From Planctomycetaceae bacterium (GTDB taxonomy: Bacteria > Planctomycetota > Planctomycetia > Pirellulales > Pirellulaceae), in assembly GCA_024642205.1 (NCBI GenBank), contig JAHEBQ010000024.1, forward strand, positions 1 to 64,000: a stretch of 64,000 nucleotides of DNA, read 5' to 3'. Position numbers and translations under genes: made by a program. Shown piece after piece: positions 8,470 to 18,352 of this stretch. Each line of letters begins with the position of its first letter. The first letter of the stretch is position 1. Below the pieces are notes generated by a model, which worked only from the letters and a program-made list of their open reading frames with translations, had not been told where the DNA came from and made no database searches.

Positions 8470-9132
8470 TCAACCCAGTCTGTCGGTAAATTGCTCCGGA
8501 CAGTCCAGCCCAAATCGCTGTAACAATTCGACATAATCCCGGGCGGAGTTAACGTTGGTCAGCGAATCCAGGTCTGGATCAACGACTTTCAGCGATTCAA
8601 CATCAATCCGATTGACGAAAAAAGCCGTCGCGAGATCAGACACCCGCAATTGTTCTTTGGCAATTCGCTGGCCAATCGCCGGATGCAGTTCCGTTCGGTA
8701 GATCGCCGTCATTCCGAACACACGGGACTTGTTTACTGGGACAACTCCCTGGTAATCGCCAATTTGGTGAAACAAGTACCGAATCAACTCGGTTTTGATC
8801 AGGGGAACGTCGCAACTGGTCACGAACGCATAGGGAACCTGTCTTTCCAGCTGCTGAAGTCCGACGCGTATTCCCTCCAAAGGCCCTTTACCGATCTGCT
8901 GGTCGCCCGTAATCACGACGTTGTCGGGCAGGTTGTGCCTGGAGAAATCGGTATCGCCAACCAATACAATTCGCGCAGAGACCCGTTGGACCATTTCCAC
9001 AACTCGTTCGAGAAACGTCTGACCTTGGAATATCAATTGAGTCTTGTCGATACCGAGTCGGGTACTTTTACCGCCGCAAAGCACGACGGCTCCAAGTAGT
9101 TGACCAGGACCCTTGTTTTCTTCTGCGGGCAC
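8470..9132 (-). CDS. mobA: Molybdenum cofactor guanylyltransferase
   Basis: Joins GMP from GTP to molybdopterin to form the guanine dinucleotide cofactor used by DMSO-reductase-family enzymes, in the cytoplasm. The nucleotidyltransferase signature LCGGKSTRLGIDK is at residues 18-30 (usual form LAGGxSxRMGxDK). GPLEGI is at 83-88, the metal-binding region SCDVPLI at 106-112, and NVNSARDY near the C-terminus corresponds to the family N-x-N-T-x-x-D-Y. The length of 220 is normal. It is divergent from fhcC with about 90 bases between starts. No other molybdopterin gene is in the window. Confidence 0.9.
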   Translation of the reverse strand: MPAEENKGPGQLLGAVVLCGGKSTRLGIDKTQLIFQGQTFLERVVEMVQRVSARIVLVGDTDFSRHNLPDNVVITGDQQIGKGPLEGIRVGLQQLERQVPYAFVTSCDVPLIKTELIRYLFHQIGDYQGVVPVNKSRVFGMTAIYRTELHPAIGQRIAKEQLRVSDLATAFFVNRIDVESLKVVDPDLDSLTNVNSARDYVELLQRFGLDCPEQFTDRLG

Positions 9133-9224
9133 GGACGTCGCCTGATTCCGGGATTGAGTTTACGTTACACTTGGGGTTTACCAATCGCAGCGATTGGTCG
9201 CAGCGTTTCAAGTCCGAGCATCCT

Positions 9225-10040
9225 ATGGCTCTTGTTCTTAACCAGCAAGTCGAAACTGAGATCCCGATCGATGCGACCGGGATTACGCCCGACCGATTGA
9301 TCGAAAAATCCAAAAGTGAAGTCGAAAAACTCTCACTCTGGCACGGCCGAAAACAGCTTGACTTGGCCGAACTGTTCCAGGTCTCGATTTCATCTGGCGA
9401 TGAAAATACCATCGTATTTCAGGGCAACCTCAATCCCGTCCACTGGATCGGTGCGGGAATGAAATCGGGGACAATTTACATCGAGTCGGACGCGGGGTGC
9501 CATGTCGGCAACCAGATGTCGGGAGGCGAGATCATTGCCCAAGGCAACGTTTCGGATTCCCTGGGCACTGAAATGACTGGTGGAATGATTCGGGTTTCGG
9601 GAAATGCCGGAGACTCGGTGGGCGGCTCCTTGCCGGGATCAAGATCCGGGATGAATCGCGGTTCGATTTTTGTCAGTGGACATGTCGGCAAGGGAATCGG
9701 CCAAGGAATGCGTCGCGGAACCATTGTGATCGGGGGCGACGCCGGCGAATTGGTCGGCTGGAATATGCTTGCCGGAACCATCATCGTTTTCGGTCAATGT
9801 GGTCCTCTCGCAGGCGCAGAAATGACACGTGGATCAATCGTTTTAGCGGGGGGATACGAATACCCTTTGCTTCCCACGTTTACGGGCGGTGGAAAAGCCC
9901 CAGTCCCGATGTTGTCAATGATCGCCCAATGGCTGCGTGCACAACAATTCGACTTCCTGAACGAGGCCCTGGAATCGTCATTTCAAATGTATCACGGCGA
10001 CTGGCTCAAGGGCGGTCGTGGCGAGGTCTTCATTCGGTAA
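9225..10040 (+). CDS. fhcC: Formyltransferase/hydrolase complex subunit C (formylmethanofuran dehydrogenase subunit C-like)
   Basis: Subunit C of the Fhc complex, which together with FhcD moves the formyl group from formyl-H4MPT to methanofuran and releases formate, in the H4MPT-linked C1 pathway of methylotrophs and planctomycetes. The protein (271 residues from the ATG at 9225) is a right-handed beta-helix of repeated G-x-x-x-G units (GCHVGNQMSGGEIIAQGNV, then GGMIRVSGNAGDSVGG and GTIVIGGDAGELVG), as in FwdC/FmdC and the glutamate synthase alpha-subunit C domain. A TTG 18 codons upstream is less likely. Other fhc subunits are not adjacent; fhcD lies 50 kb away at 59196. Confidence 0.88.
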   Translation: MALVLNQQVETEIPIDATGITPDRLIEKSKSEVEKLSLWHGRKQLDLAELFQVSISSGDENTIVFQGNLNPVHWIGAGMKSGTIYIESDAGCHVGNQMSGGEIIAQGNVSDSLGTEMTGGMIRVSGNAGDSVGGSLPGSRSGMNRGSIFVSGHVGKGIGQGMRRGTIVIGGDAGELVGWNMLAGTIIVFGQCGPLAGAEMTRGSIVLAGGYEYPLLPTFTGGGKAPVPMLSMIAQWLRAQQFDFLNEALESSFQMYHGDWLKGGRGEVFIR

Positions 10041-10149
10041 TGATCTGGCCTACTCATTCCGTTCCGCCAGCAACCGGCCACCGCCTGCGACCTATCGACG
10101 ATTGGATGAACGGCGGCTTGCGAAGATCGAACTTGCACCGCATGCTCTG

Positions 10150-11805
10150 CTACTTGGAATCCGGATTGGTCTTTTTTTTCTTCTGTCGCGGTCCGGGCTG
10201 TTCCGACATGGTTTGGGCCGCGACGTCGCTTGCCCTCTTGAGCTGACGATTCCAGAGGTCCTCCAGCATTTTCGCGGTTTCGGGTTGCGAGGAAATGAGG
10301 TTGGTCGACTCCGCCCGGTCGGTTTTCAAATCGTACAACTCCCACGGTTCATTTTTGGCGGCGACCAGTTTCATGTCACCCACGCGAATGGCGCGATTGC
10401 CTTCATGGAACCACCACAGGAATTCACGTTCGATCGTCACGTCTTTTTCAAAGGCCGAGGCCAGACTTTTGCCGGGGGGAGGTGGAATTTGTTCGCCCTC
10501 CCAGGTTGTAGGCTTTTCAACACCGATGACGTCGAGAATCGTGGGGACAATGTCAATCATGTGCGATGGCGTGTGACGCAATTCACCCCGGGCACTGATT
10601 CCGGCCGGCCAATGCACGACCAGCGGCGTACTGATCCCCCCTTCATGAACCCATGTTTTGTGGCGTCGAAAGGGAGTGTTGCAGGCGCTTGAGAATCCCG
10701 GTCCAAGGCAAAGATAGGAAGCCGAACTGCCAGGCGCGGCCGTCGGGTCGTGTCCACCGTTACGAACCATGATTTCGGCACTCGCACCATTGTCTGACGC
10801 AAAAAAGATCAACGTGTTGTCAAGCACACCCATTGTCCTGAGCTGTTCCAGGATTCGCCCAATCTCGTGGTCCATGCGGTCTACCATCGCGGCATGAATC
10901 GCCATCTTGGTTGCCTGGAACCGCTTCTGTTCCGGACCCAGGTCATTCCAGGGCAACGGCCGATTGATCTCTCCCGGGCCAAGTATCTTGAAAGCATCGG
11001 GAAAATCATACGGCGGCCCGACTTCCGTTTCGAGCTGGGAAAGTGTCGTCGAATGCAGCCCAATCTTTTTCTGCTTTGCAAACCGCTGTTCGCGCATTTT
11101 ATCCCAGCCGCCGAGGTAGTTGTCAGCATACCGCTGGATGTCTTCCGCCGGAGCCTGGAGTGGAAAATGCGGTGCGATAAATGCGACGTATTGAAAAAAC
11201 GGCTTGTCCGCATGTTTCTCGGCGTGCTCTTTCAGGCAAGCGATGGCGTGATCGGCGGTTGCCGTGGTCGCGTAGTAACCTGCTTCATCGCCCGTGATCT
11301 TGACCGGTTCATCGTCGATCAAGTTGCTCTTCGCGGTAAAAAAATTACCCTGGTTACGCATGTCCAGGGAGCGATCAAACCCGGCAGGTAATACCTTGCC
11401 GTCAAGATGCCATTTACCGCTGTGGTAGTTCCGGTAGCCATGAGGTTTAAGGAAGTCAGGCAAAAGCCTCGCCCAATTTTGTCGAATGCCACGGTTACCC
11501 CCTCCGCCGCCAAGCCCAGGAAGTGCGTCGCGGTGAACCATATGCGGATAGTAGCCAGTCATCATTGCGGCCCGCGTTGGCCAGCATCTGCCGGTGTTGT
11601 AGAACTGCGTGAATCGCAATCCGTTATCCGCGAGCCGATCGAGATTGGGAGTTGCGATTTCACTTCCGTAGCATCCGAGGTCCGAATAACCCGAGTCGTC
11701 GGCGAGAATGAAAATCACATTCGGTTTCTCGGCCAGTCCAACGGTTGCTGCCGACCAGCATGCAACAAACAACGTTGCGATAAATACAGACTTGACGGGT
11801 TGCAT
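10150..11805 (-). CDS. Secreted arylsulfatase-family sulfatase
   Basis: Hydrolyses sulfate esters, in planctomycetes usually of algal polysaccharides. The start at ATG 11805 has gggag upstream and gives a Sec signal peptide (VKSVFIATLFVACWSAATVGLA). NVIFILADDSG (about 29-39) provides metal-binding Asp. The formylglycine signature CWPTRAAMMTG is at 74-84 (C74, P76, R78) and fits the C-x-P-x-R-x4-T-G type. Further on are GKWHL at about 128 and FFASDNG, the metal-binding Asp-Asn pair. Length 551. It ends in a Lys-rich tail. A stretch in the middle (about 380-415) surrounds GHD and a Ser-rich loop. The Cys needs conversion by a formylglycine-generating enzyme. The minus-strand 1402-residue gene lies 121 bases upstream. 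Confidence 0.92.
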   Translation of the reverse strand: MQPVKSVFIATLFVACWSAATVGLAEKPNVIFILADDSGYSDLGCYGSEIATPNLDRLADNGLRFTQFYNTGRCWPTRAAMMTGYYPHMVHRDALPGLGGGGGNRGIRQNWARLLPDFLKPHGYRNYHSGKWHLDGKVLPAGFDRSLDMRNQGNFFTAKSNLIDDEPVKITGDEAGYYATTATADHAIACLKEHAEKHADKPFFQYVAFIAPHFPLQAPAEDIQRYADNYLGGWDKMREQRFAKQKKIGLHSTTLSQLETEVGPPYDFPDAFKILGPGEINRPLPWNDLGPEQKRFQATKMAIHAAMVDRMDHEIGRILEQLRTMGVLDNTLIFFASDNGASAEIMVRNGGHDPTAAPGSSASYLCLGPGFSSACNTPFRRHKTWVHEGGISTPLVVHWPAGISARGELRHTPSHMIDIVPTILDVIGVEKPTTWEGEQIPPPPGKSLASAFEKDVTIEREFLWWFHEGNRAIRVGDMKLVAAKNEPWELYDLKTDRAESTNLISSQPETAKMLEDLWNRQLKRASDVAAQTMSEQPGPRQKKKKTNPDSK

Positions 11806-11926
11806 GGCTGAACTCCCGGTAAGGAAAAATGATTTCGTTTCCAGTCTATCGAAAAAGGTTCCCATTCTCACGCGAAAACCCTCTTGACGAACGCTCGACG
11901 GCACCCGGAAATACAATTTTTGGCGT

Positions 11927-14900
11927 TTAGTCTTCCCGCTGCGTCAATTGTTCGAGTTGCCCGCGAAGATCGGCAATCGACGGTATCGGCGGTTCGATCA
12001 TCAGGCTGTTCGAATGCTCTCGCATTTGTGGCGGAATAAGATTGAGGTGGACTTCATTTTCCAGGGCCGCCAACCACGCCGGCAAGTCGACACCCACACC
12101 GATCGTTGAGCGGGAGAATGCCTGTGCCTCGTGTTGCAGCAACTCAAACACGCGGGCAGACTTGCGACTGTGCGGGTCCTCCATCGCTGGACTGACCAGG
12201 GCTTTGAGCCGGTCAATCTGCATTTGATGGCCAAATCGACCCTCCAATCGACGGGCCACCGATTCCATCCGAATCGAATACTTGTCGCGAAGCTTCTGAA
12301 GCATGTCAAGATACTTCTCGGCTTCGGGGCCTACTCGTTCCGTCAAGGATCGACGCCACATCCTCGCGACGCCATTTTCCTGATCGGTCACGAGTATCTG
12401 GTGAGCCCAAACGACAGGTTTGAGATTCCAGCACACGCGATCGTATCGACTACGAAGGCGAAGGAAATCCAGAAATGTATACAGCGAATCGCCGCTGTCG
12501 GATTGGGTCGTCGTCGTGTTGTAGTCGCGATACTCGTTGTAATTTTCAATTACGCTTTCGAGAACCAGTGTTAGATAGCGAACCGCTTTTTGGCGCGGCA
12601 ACACCGCACCCAATTCGTCAAACAAACGCAAATCCGGAAGCGTCGTCGATTGCTGGGCCTGGGTCAACCAACGGTCGACTCCCTGGTGCAGAATTGCCCG
12701 AATGTTTCCGAGATGCAAGAACTGCTGCGTAAACAGTCCACGACCGTAGTTTTGGACAAATTCAACGATTCGCTCCCAGGACTGTTTGTCATGAACTTTC
12801 TCCAATACGCTCAAGCGAAGCGTCCGACTATGGTCCAGCCACAACATCAGCATCGTTTCCGTCAACATCTCGATGCAGTCAAACAGGACCGATTGGGTTT
12901 CGTCTGCGATGTCCTTCTTTTCGAGCCCTTCCTCGGTTCGTTTTTCCCTGAGTTTGGCGGTCGACTGAACCAAAACGTGAACCATGGAAGTGAAGGCGAC
13001 TTCGAAAATTTCATCGAATTCGGTTACGGCTCCCCGCCCGATCGGATTGTCACGCTCCATCGCCAACGTCGCGCGGGTCAGTTCGTACGTCTCGGTAATC
13101 AACCCCAACTCGGGCATTCTCTGCAACAGATCGAGAATCGCGGTCTGCACCACACGGGCGCGAACGATCTCTGCGGGATCCCCCCCCTTTGAAAGCGGCA
13201 CATACAACAGTGACTCGTTTTTCAGATACTGAGTCAGATTGGCAAAATTCTCGACAACCAATTGAGGATTTTGCATCAACAATGCTGAGTAAACGCAAAC
13301 GACTGGCGCACCGCCGTTGACATAACTGGAAACCTGTGTGGCAGCCGGAATTCCTGGTTTCGATTCGGCAATCACATCATCCGCGCCTTCGGAATCGACG
13401 GTCGCAAGCCCAATCTTGGTTGGTTCGCGCTTTGGCAACGGCAGCCCGTCAACCAGGTAATCAACCGATTGGATCACGGCGACGAGCATCCGTATCGCAT
13501 TTTCAGTTTCGATGCAAGTATTGATGGTTTGATCAAGCAGTGAATCCTTGTAAAGTCGATGCTGATCGTAAAGCAGCATGGCTTCATGATCTGAACCATT
13601 AGCTGGAATCGAATACTGGTTAATCGACTGGAGCAATTCAAGCAATGATTCCCGGTTCCGGGCCGCCTGCTTGACCCAACCGTGAATGATTTCGCGACGT
13701 TTTTTCAATCGCTCTGTGATCTTGTCTGTCAGTTGGTCTGCTGTGACAACCGGTAGAGGGATGGTGGCGGCAACTCCCCAGTACTCCGAGATGGTGCTGA
13801 GAAACTCAAGGCGATCCAGCACCCGGTCAACTTCGGCTTCCAGCGCATCATCCGAAGAGAGGCTGAAATCAAAGACTTCACCTTCATTCCCATCGTCGGT
13901 TGTATCGATGTACGTGACATCATCGTAGGCATGGTGAAACAGCTCTTCTTCGCTTTCATCATCCCCCGGTTCGTCAAATTCATTGTCCTCATCATCCGCA
14001 TCGTCAAAGAAACCCGGAGGCAAATCCGCCCGGGTCACTTTTCGATTGATCTCAAACGTGGGAACGTCCCAGTAGTAATCAGCGTTGGCTTCCATGAAGT
14101 CATAGAACTTGCGAATTAGGTTCCAGACCTCTTCCGGCGGCGTATCCTCGGGTTCGCGTGTTCGCAGAAGATTTCGTTGTTCGGCTATCCAGCGGTACAC
14201 CAGATTGTGGAACGAGCTGTCCCCCAGTTGAAGTGGAATGTACTCGGCCTGGCTCATCCAATGCACCAGCAAAGCCATGGAAGTATGATAGTCCGCTCGC
14301 TGCATCAGAGCATCGACGACAAGTGCATAGGCCTTGGGAGAATCGAACAGTTCGGCATGCTGTGCCCAGAATTCAATGTCGCCGGTGGCGGCCCCCCCTT
14401 CCTGCCAAAGGCTGAGGGCTTCAGCGACCAGCTCGGCGGCTTGAAAAATATCGTCCGCATCCACAGCGTCCACCGCCATGACTTCGTGAGCCGCATACTT
14501 TCGCCACCAGGTAACGATCGACAAGAATTCCTTCCGGATCGATTCGCACATGGCCTTGCGATTGCTGGCGGCGGCCTCACTCCACAACCGTGAACAGAGG
14601 GCAAAAATCCGCTCCATCACATCGACCAGTTCGAAAATGCGGTGATCGCGAACCGAGTTTTCAACGGCCGGAAACAAGCTGTAGTTTGCGTCGAACCCGA
14701 GGATATTCCACGGATCCACGATCGCACCACAGTGGATACCCCGTTTGAGCCGCGACATGATTTTCGGGATCGCCACGAATGCTTCATCGAGTTCACCCCG
14801 AAACGTCGCTTCGTTGGCGGCACTCAAAAGGCAATCAATTTGACAATTGATCCGAGCCGCGGCGACCGGAACGACCTTTGACTGCTCCTCGGCAGCCATC

Positions 14901-16135
14901 GGGTATCCCATCCGGGCAAAGATCGCGGCCAAGCGGCAGTTTACCAGCTGTGAAGCCCGTCGTTGAGCCAATCTCGCGTTCAGGTCCTGACGCACGCCGC
15001 CAAAAGGCTGATGCCGTAACCTCGATTCCTCTTCCAGTCGGACGCGATGTCCTGTTGGCAGTCGATTCATCAAGTCCACGTAAAACTGATCGCGATACCC
15101 GGCGATGATCGGCAGCAAAGTCGCCAACGTTGTGTTTGAATCATAGGTGCCGGGACCACTTCCTGAAATCCCCGATGCCATCAACATCGTGCCGGCCATG
15201 ACCGCACTGGCCTCCATGATCGCTTCGTCGTAACAGACCGGATCGCTTTCGTCGCGGGCAATCAACTCGGCCCGCTCAACCAAAGCATCCAGCGTTACCT
15301 GGTGGACGATGAAGCGTCGAAAAAAACCGTTGCCATCGATGGAATGCTCATCCCACTGGCCGAAATGATGATTCGGGCGTTGATTGATCGGATGATCAAA
15401 ATCAAATGCACGAGGATCGATGGCCAATTCGTCCATCTTTTCCGGATCAAAATGCGCAGCACGGAGAATATGCGGATCGGTTTGCCTGAGAATCTCAATC
15501 GCTTTTTCGGTGATCGATTGATAGCGACCCACCGCAACACCGGCATCGCGAATGTAAATAGGAACCGGCCGGATCCATTCGTGCGAATAAGGTTCAATTT
15601 TTTGCGATTCAAGCGTCGCAACAGGGCGATGCCCCAGGTAGTTGTTCAGTTGGTCCAGCACGGATTTGACAATTTCTTCCGTTTGGCTCCAGGGGGCTTC
15701 GCGCCGCAGGACAGCTTCGATTGTCCGACCGACAAAGAAAGAATTAAACAGGAACTCGTCGGATTGATGGAATAGCAAATCACGGTGGTGTTTTCGATAA
15801 GCCGACAAGACCTTGGTAAAGGTCAGTTCGATGACCGCCCGGGATTGCGTCGCGTCTCGAAAGGTCGGATTTTCTGCCGCGATCGTTTCCAAACGCTCCG
15901 ACAGAATCTTCCCGACACGTTGGGCGACCAGGTGGTCATTGGCCGCAGCCAGAGAATTGACTTTGTCCGAGGTCGGACTCGATGTCTTGGCATCGGTTTG
16001 ACTGGCAAAATAACCAAACAGGCAATTCAAGTTAGCCAAGAACTTGGCGTCATGATTGCCCGACGAGAAATTCAAGTACCCCAGAATCTGGTCGAGAATC
16101 GCTTGGAATTGTTGTTCTGATTCTGGCAAACCCAT
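11927..16135 (-). CDS. Large protein of unknown function (1402 residues)
   Basis: One uninterrupted frame with even composition and an ATG start at 16135. I recognise no domain. It is predicted mostly alpha-helical and soluble, with no signal peptide and no clear membrane segment. A strongly acidic linker around residues 705-765 (FDDADDEDNEFDE, later DDESEEE) separates an N-terminal part of about 700 residues from a C-terminal part of about 630. The C-terminal part has long helices, for example around the EKYLDMLQKLRDKYSIRMES stretch. Codon use looks like that of its neighbours. It lies upstream of the sulfatase on the same strand, but a link is not evident. Probably a lineage-specific conserved protein. 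Confidence 0.85.
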   Translation of the reverse strand: MGLPESEQQFQAILDQILGYLNFSSGNHDAKFLANLNCLFGYFASQTDAKTSSPTSDKVNSLAAANDHLVAQRVGKILSERLETIAAENPTFRDATQSRAVIELTFTKVLSAYRKHHRDLLFHQSDEFLFNSFFVGRTIEAVLRREAPWSQTEEIVKSVLDQLNNYLGHRPVATLESQKIEPYSHEWIRPVPIYIRDAGVAVGRYQSITEKAIEILRQTDPHILRAAHFDPEKMDELAIDPRAFDFDHPINQRPNHHFGQWDEHSIDGNGFFRRFIVHQVTLDALVERAELIARDESDPVCYDEAIMEASAVMAGTMLMASGISGSGPGTYDSNTTLATLLPIIAGYRDQFYVDLMNRLPTGHRVRLEEESRLRHQPFGGVRQDLNARLAQRRASQLVNCRLAAIFARMGYPMAAEEQSKVVPVAAARINCQIDCLLSAANEATFRGELDEAFVAIPKIMSRLKRGIHCGAIVDPWNILGFDANYSLFPAVENSVRDHRIFELVDVMERIFALCSRLWSEAAASNRKAMCESIRKEFLSIVTWWRKYAAHEVMAVDAVDADDIFQAAELVAEALSLWQEGGAATGDIEFWAQHAELFDSPKAYALVVDALMQRADYHTSMALLVHWMSQAEYIPLQLGDSSFHNLVYRWIAEQRNLLRTREPEDTPPEEVWNLIRKFYDFMEANADYYWDVPTFEINRKVTRADLPPGFFDDADDEDNEFDEPGDDESEEELFHHAYDDVTYIDTTDDGNEGEVFDFSLSSDDALEAEVDRVLDRLEFLSTISEYWGVAATIPLPVVTADQLTDKITERLKKRREIIHGWVKQAARNRESLLELLQSINQYSIPANGSDHEAMLLYDQHRLYKDSLLDQTINTCIETENAIRMLVAVIQSVDYLVDGLPLPKREPTKIGLATVDSEGADDVIAESKPGIPAATQVSSYVNGGAPVVCVYSALLMQNPQLVVENFANLTQYLKNESLLYVPLSKGGDPAEIVRARVVQTAILDLLQRMPELGLITETYELTRATLAMERDNPIGRGAVTEFDEIFEVAFTSMVHVLVQSTAKLREKRTEEGLEKKDIADETQSVLFDCIEMLTETMLMLWLDHSRTLRLSVLEKVHDKQSWERIVEFVQNYGRGLFTQQFLHLGNIRAILHQGVDRWLTQAQQSTTLPDLRLFDELGAVLPRQKAVRYLTLVLESVIENYNEYRDYNTTTTQSDSGDSLYTFLDFLRLRSRYDRVCWNLKPVVWAHQILVTDQENGVARMWRRSLTERVGPEAEKYLDMLQKLRDKYSIRMESVARRLEGRFGHQMQIDRLKALVSPAMEDPHSRKSARVFELLQHEAQAFSRSTIGVGVDLPAWLAALENEVHLNLIPPQMREHSNSLMIEPPIPSIADLRGQLEQLTQRED

Positions 16136-16699
16136 CCAGGTTTCCGTCCATCGTGCTCAAATTAGAATTCAGCCATTTTGCTGCCTCATCGTAAAAATCG
16201 CGGCGTTAATGGTCTAGCCTTGATTGGGTTTTCAACGCATTTTGCCAGGCAGAATTTTCCCTTGAAACGTTCACGGTGACCGTGACCGGCCAACGCGACA
16301 CGAACTGACGCCCTGCGAATGGGAAGCAATCGTCACTGCTGAACCCCTGATTGCTTACCGATCAACTCCGACAGGCCGAGACGAAACGGCGGGTGAAATT
16401 CCCGCGACAACGAATCACCGCAAAAAAGACGATTTCCCCGGGCAATCCGGCCATCGGCCGATGGAATGCCTCTACTCTGGACAATCAAACGGATAATCCG
16501 GGTTATTTTGACTGGATGAATCGGTTCGTTGAACGATACTGATCGGGCAATGAGATTCCGATCTTGGGCAAAAACGGCGGGCAAAATTCACGCCCACCGG
16601 TGATTTCGCCTGATAGAATAGGTAGAGCCAGGCTTGGCGAAGATTTGGGCAACAAGAGGCGTACCGTAACAAGATCAAGATGACCTGGAGTTTATTAGA
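16136..16699. other. Intergenic, divergent promoter region
   Basis: About 560 bases between divergent genes. A weak direct repeat is visible: aacggcgggtgaaattcccgc near 16384 and aacggcgggcaaaattcacgc near 16573. No ORF is convincing. Each copy can form a short gcggg/cccgc-like hairpin, and their role is unknown. Confidence 0.35.
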
Positions 16700-18352
16700 A
16701 TGAGATTTTCGACTGGCAAAACCGGCTTCTCGACGGGACCGGCAGGACGGATGCTATCGATCGTAGCACTATTGGTCTGTTTCGCCAGCACCAGCGGTGC
16801 CAACGACGGGATAACCTCAAACGCGGTCATTCATCGGGCGGGACTGACGGTTGACTGGTATACCCATACCGGCGCCGGCGTTTCCGGTCGGTTGGTGGAT
16901 TGGAATATTAATGTTGACGAAAACAAACCAACGACTTTCTTTACGATTCATTCCGGCGAGTACCAGGAGAAGTTCTCACAAAACACGTTGAACTCATTTG
17001 GCAAGCCTTTCGGCATTGAGGGAGCGCGTGATTACGCAGGTCTTCGGGTCGAAATTCTCAAAGCCGAATTTGAAAACGATGGGATCAAAGACCCAGATAT
17101 CAAGGTGAGCGAATATACGCTTCCGCAAACGACCGTGTACGTGTTGACCAGTAATTCCATTGTCAAGGCGATCGATGGCGACTCCGGCGAAATCAAATGG
17201 ACGTCGCAGATCGGCGATCCCAGTTTGCCCAGCATCGGTCTCGGCTCGAACGACGATTATGTCGCTGCTGTAAATGGTTCGAGACTTTATTGCCTTGATT
17301 CAAAAAATGGAAAAATAAAATGGTCGGCAAAGTGTCGATATGCGGTCAGTGCCGCACCCACCGTTTCGGATGAAAAAATCTATGTGCCTTTGTTCAACGG
17401 ACGTTTGGAGGCATTTGAGTTGGCAAAAAATGGCCAAAGTTCCTATGCCTTTGTCTCCAAGGGACGAGGGACAGCCAGGCCATTGGTTACCGAAAAAACG
17501 GTAGCCTGGCCGACTTCCACGGGAGATATGAATGTCGCGGCGAAATACGGCGAAAAAAGTGGAGTTGCTTACCAGCTTCGATCAGACAATGCGATTGTCA
17601 GCACACCTGCCTTCAAAGAGGGGATGTTTTATGTAAGTTCGCTGGACGGATTCGTGTATGCAGTTGAAGAGGAACGCGGTGTTATCGTTTGGCAACTTGC
17701 GACCGGTTCCAGTATCTCGCAAGCCCCGGTTGCCCTGGGAAATTACATCTTTGTCATCAATGGCTTGAATCAACTGTTCAAGATCGATGCTAAAACGGGA
17801 CGTGAAGCTGCCGGCTGGGAAGAACCTCGAATTAATATTGCCCGCTACATTGGCGCAGGAAAAGAAAACCTGTACCTGATTGATGTGTTTGGCAACCTAG
17901 TGGTGATGAGCCAGGATACGGGCTCCAAATTGAGCACAGTCGAAATCGGTTCCGTCAAGAGTATTCTGCCGAACCTCGAAAGTGACCGACTGTATGTCGT
18001 CAGCAAACACGGCACGATTCAATGTATCCGTGAGATTGGAAGTCCGATCCCGTATTTTCATTCCAACGAGTTTGTCGCGGTCGAAGTCGATCCGGCCAAT
18101 CGTCAACCTGGGTCAGACGACCAAGGCCAGCTGAAACCGGGAGAGGTGGATCTTGACGATCCATTTGGTACCGGCGTCAAAAAACCCGCCGCGCCTGGTT
18201 TCAATGCCGACGATCCGTTCGGCGGAGTGAAACCGGACCCTGCTGCAGGAGATCCCGATGATCCTTTTGGTGGCGTGAAACCGGACCCCGCCGGAAGTGG
18301 CAACAAAGGGGCCGCAGGCTCTATACCGGACGAGGACGACCCGTTCAAGTAA
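16700..18352 (+). CDS. Secreted PQQ-type beta-propeller protein with DDPFG-repeat tail
   Basis: 550 residues, ATG preceded by ggag about 10 nt upstream. An N-terminal hydrophobic signal (MLSIVALLVCFASTSGA, about 18-34) targets it to the periplasm or beyond. Residues about 145-460 carry PQQ/WD-like propeller blades: VYVLTSNSIVKAIDGDSGEIKW, LYCLDSKNGKIKW, and YVSSLDGFVYAVEEERGVIVW. Such blades build scaffolds or the BamB-like assembly factor; no catalytic residues are visible. The C-terminus (about 486-550) is disordered, with four DDPF motifs separated by Gly/Pro/Lys linkers. The residues 35-140 domain is not recognised. Confidence 0.8.
   Translation: MRFSTGKTGFSTGPAGRMLSIVALLVCFASTSGANDGITSNAVIHRAGLTVDWYTHTGAGVSGRLVDWNINVDENKPTTFFTIHSGEYQEKFSQNTLNSFGKPFGIEGARDYAGLRVEILKAEFENDGIKDPDIKVSEYTLPQTTVYVLTSNSIVKAIDGDSGEIKWTSQIGDPSLPSIGLGSNDDYVAAVNGSRLYCLDSKNGKIKWSAKCRYAVSAAPTVSDEKIYVPLFNGRLEAFELAKNGQSSYAFVSKGRGTARPLVTEKTVAWPTSTGDMNVAAKYGEKSGVAYQLRSDNAIVSTPAFKEGMFYVSSLDGFVYAVEEERGVIVWQLATGSSISQAPVALGNYIFVINGLNQLFKIDAKTGREAAGWEEPRINIARYIGAGKENLYLIDVFGNLVVMSQDTGSKLSTVEIGSVKSILPNLESDRLYVVSKHGTIQCIREIGSPIPYFHSNEFVAVEVDPANRQPGSDDQGQLKPGEVDLDDPFGTGVKKPAAPGFNADDPFGGVKPDPAAGDPDDPFGGVKPDPAGSGNKGAAGSIPDEDDPFK
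18155..18349 (+). repeat. In-frame DDPF(G) motif repeats
   Basis: Four copies of Asp-Asp-Pro-Phe followed by Gly, Gly, Gly and Lys. The second and third copies are almost identical over GGVKPDPA. They form the C-terminal tail of the propeller protein. Confidence 0.85.

Noticed and set aside
16333..16584. Short frames and repeat-like aacggcggg motifs as a possible CRISPR or mobile element
   Set aside because: Only two imperfect copies, with no regular spacing and no associated genes.
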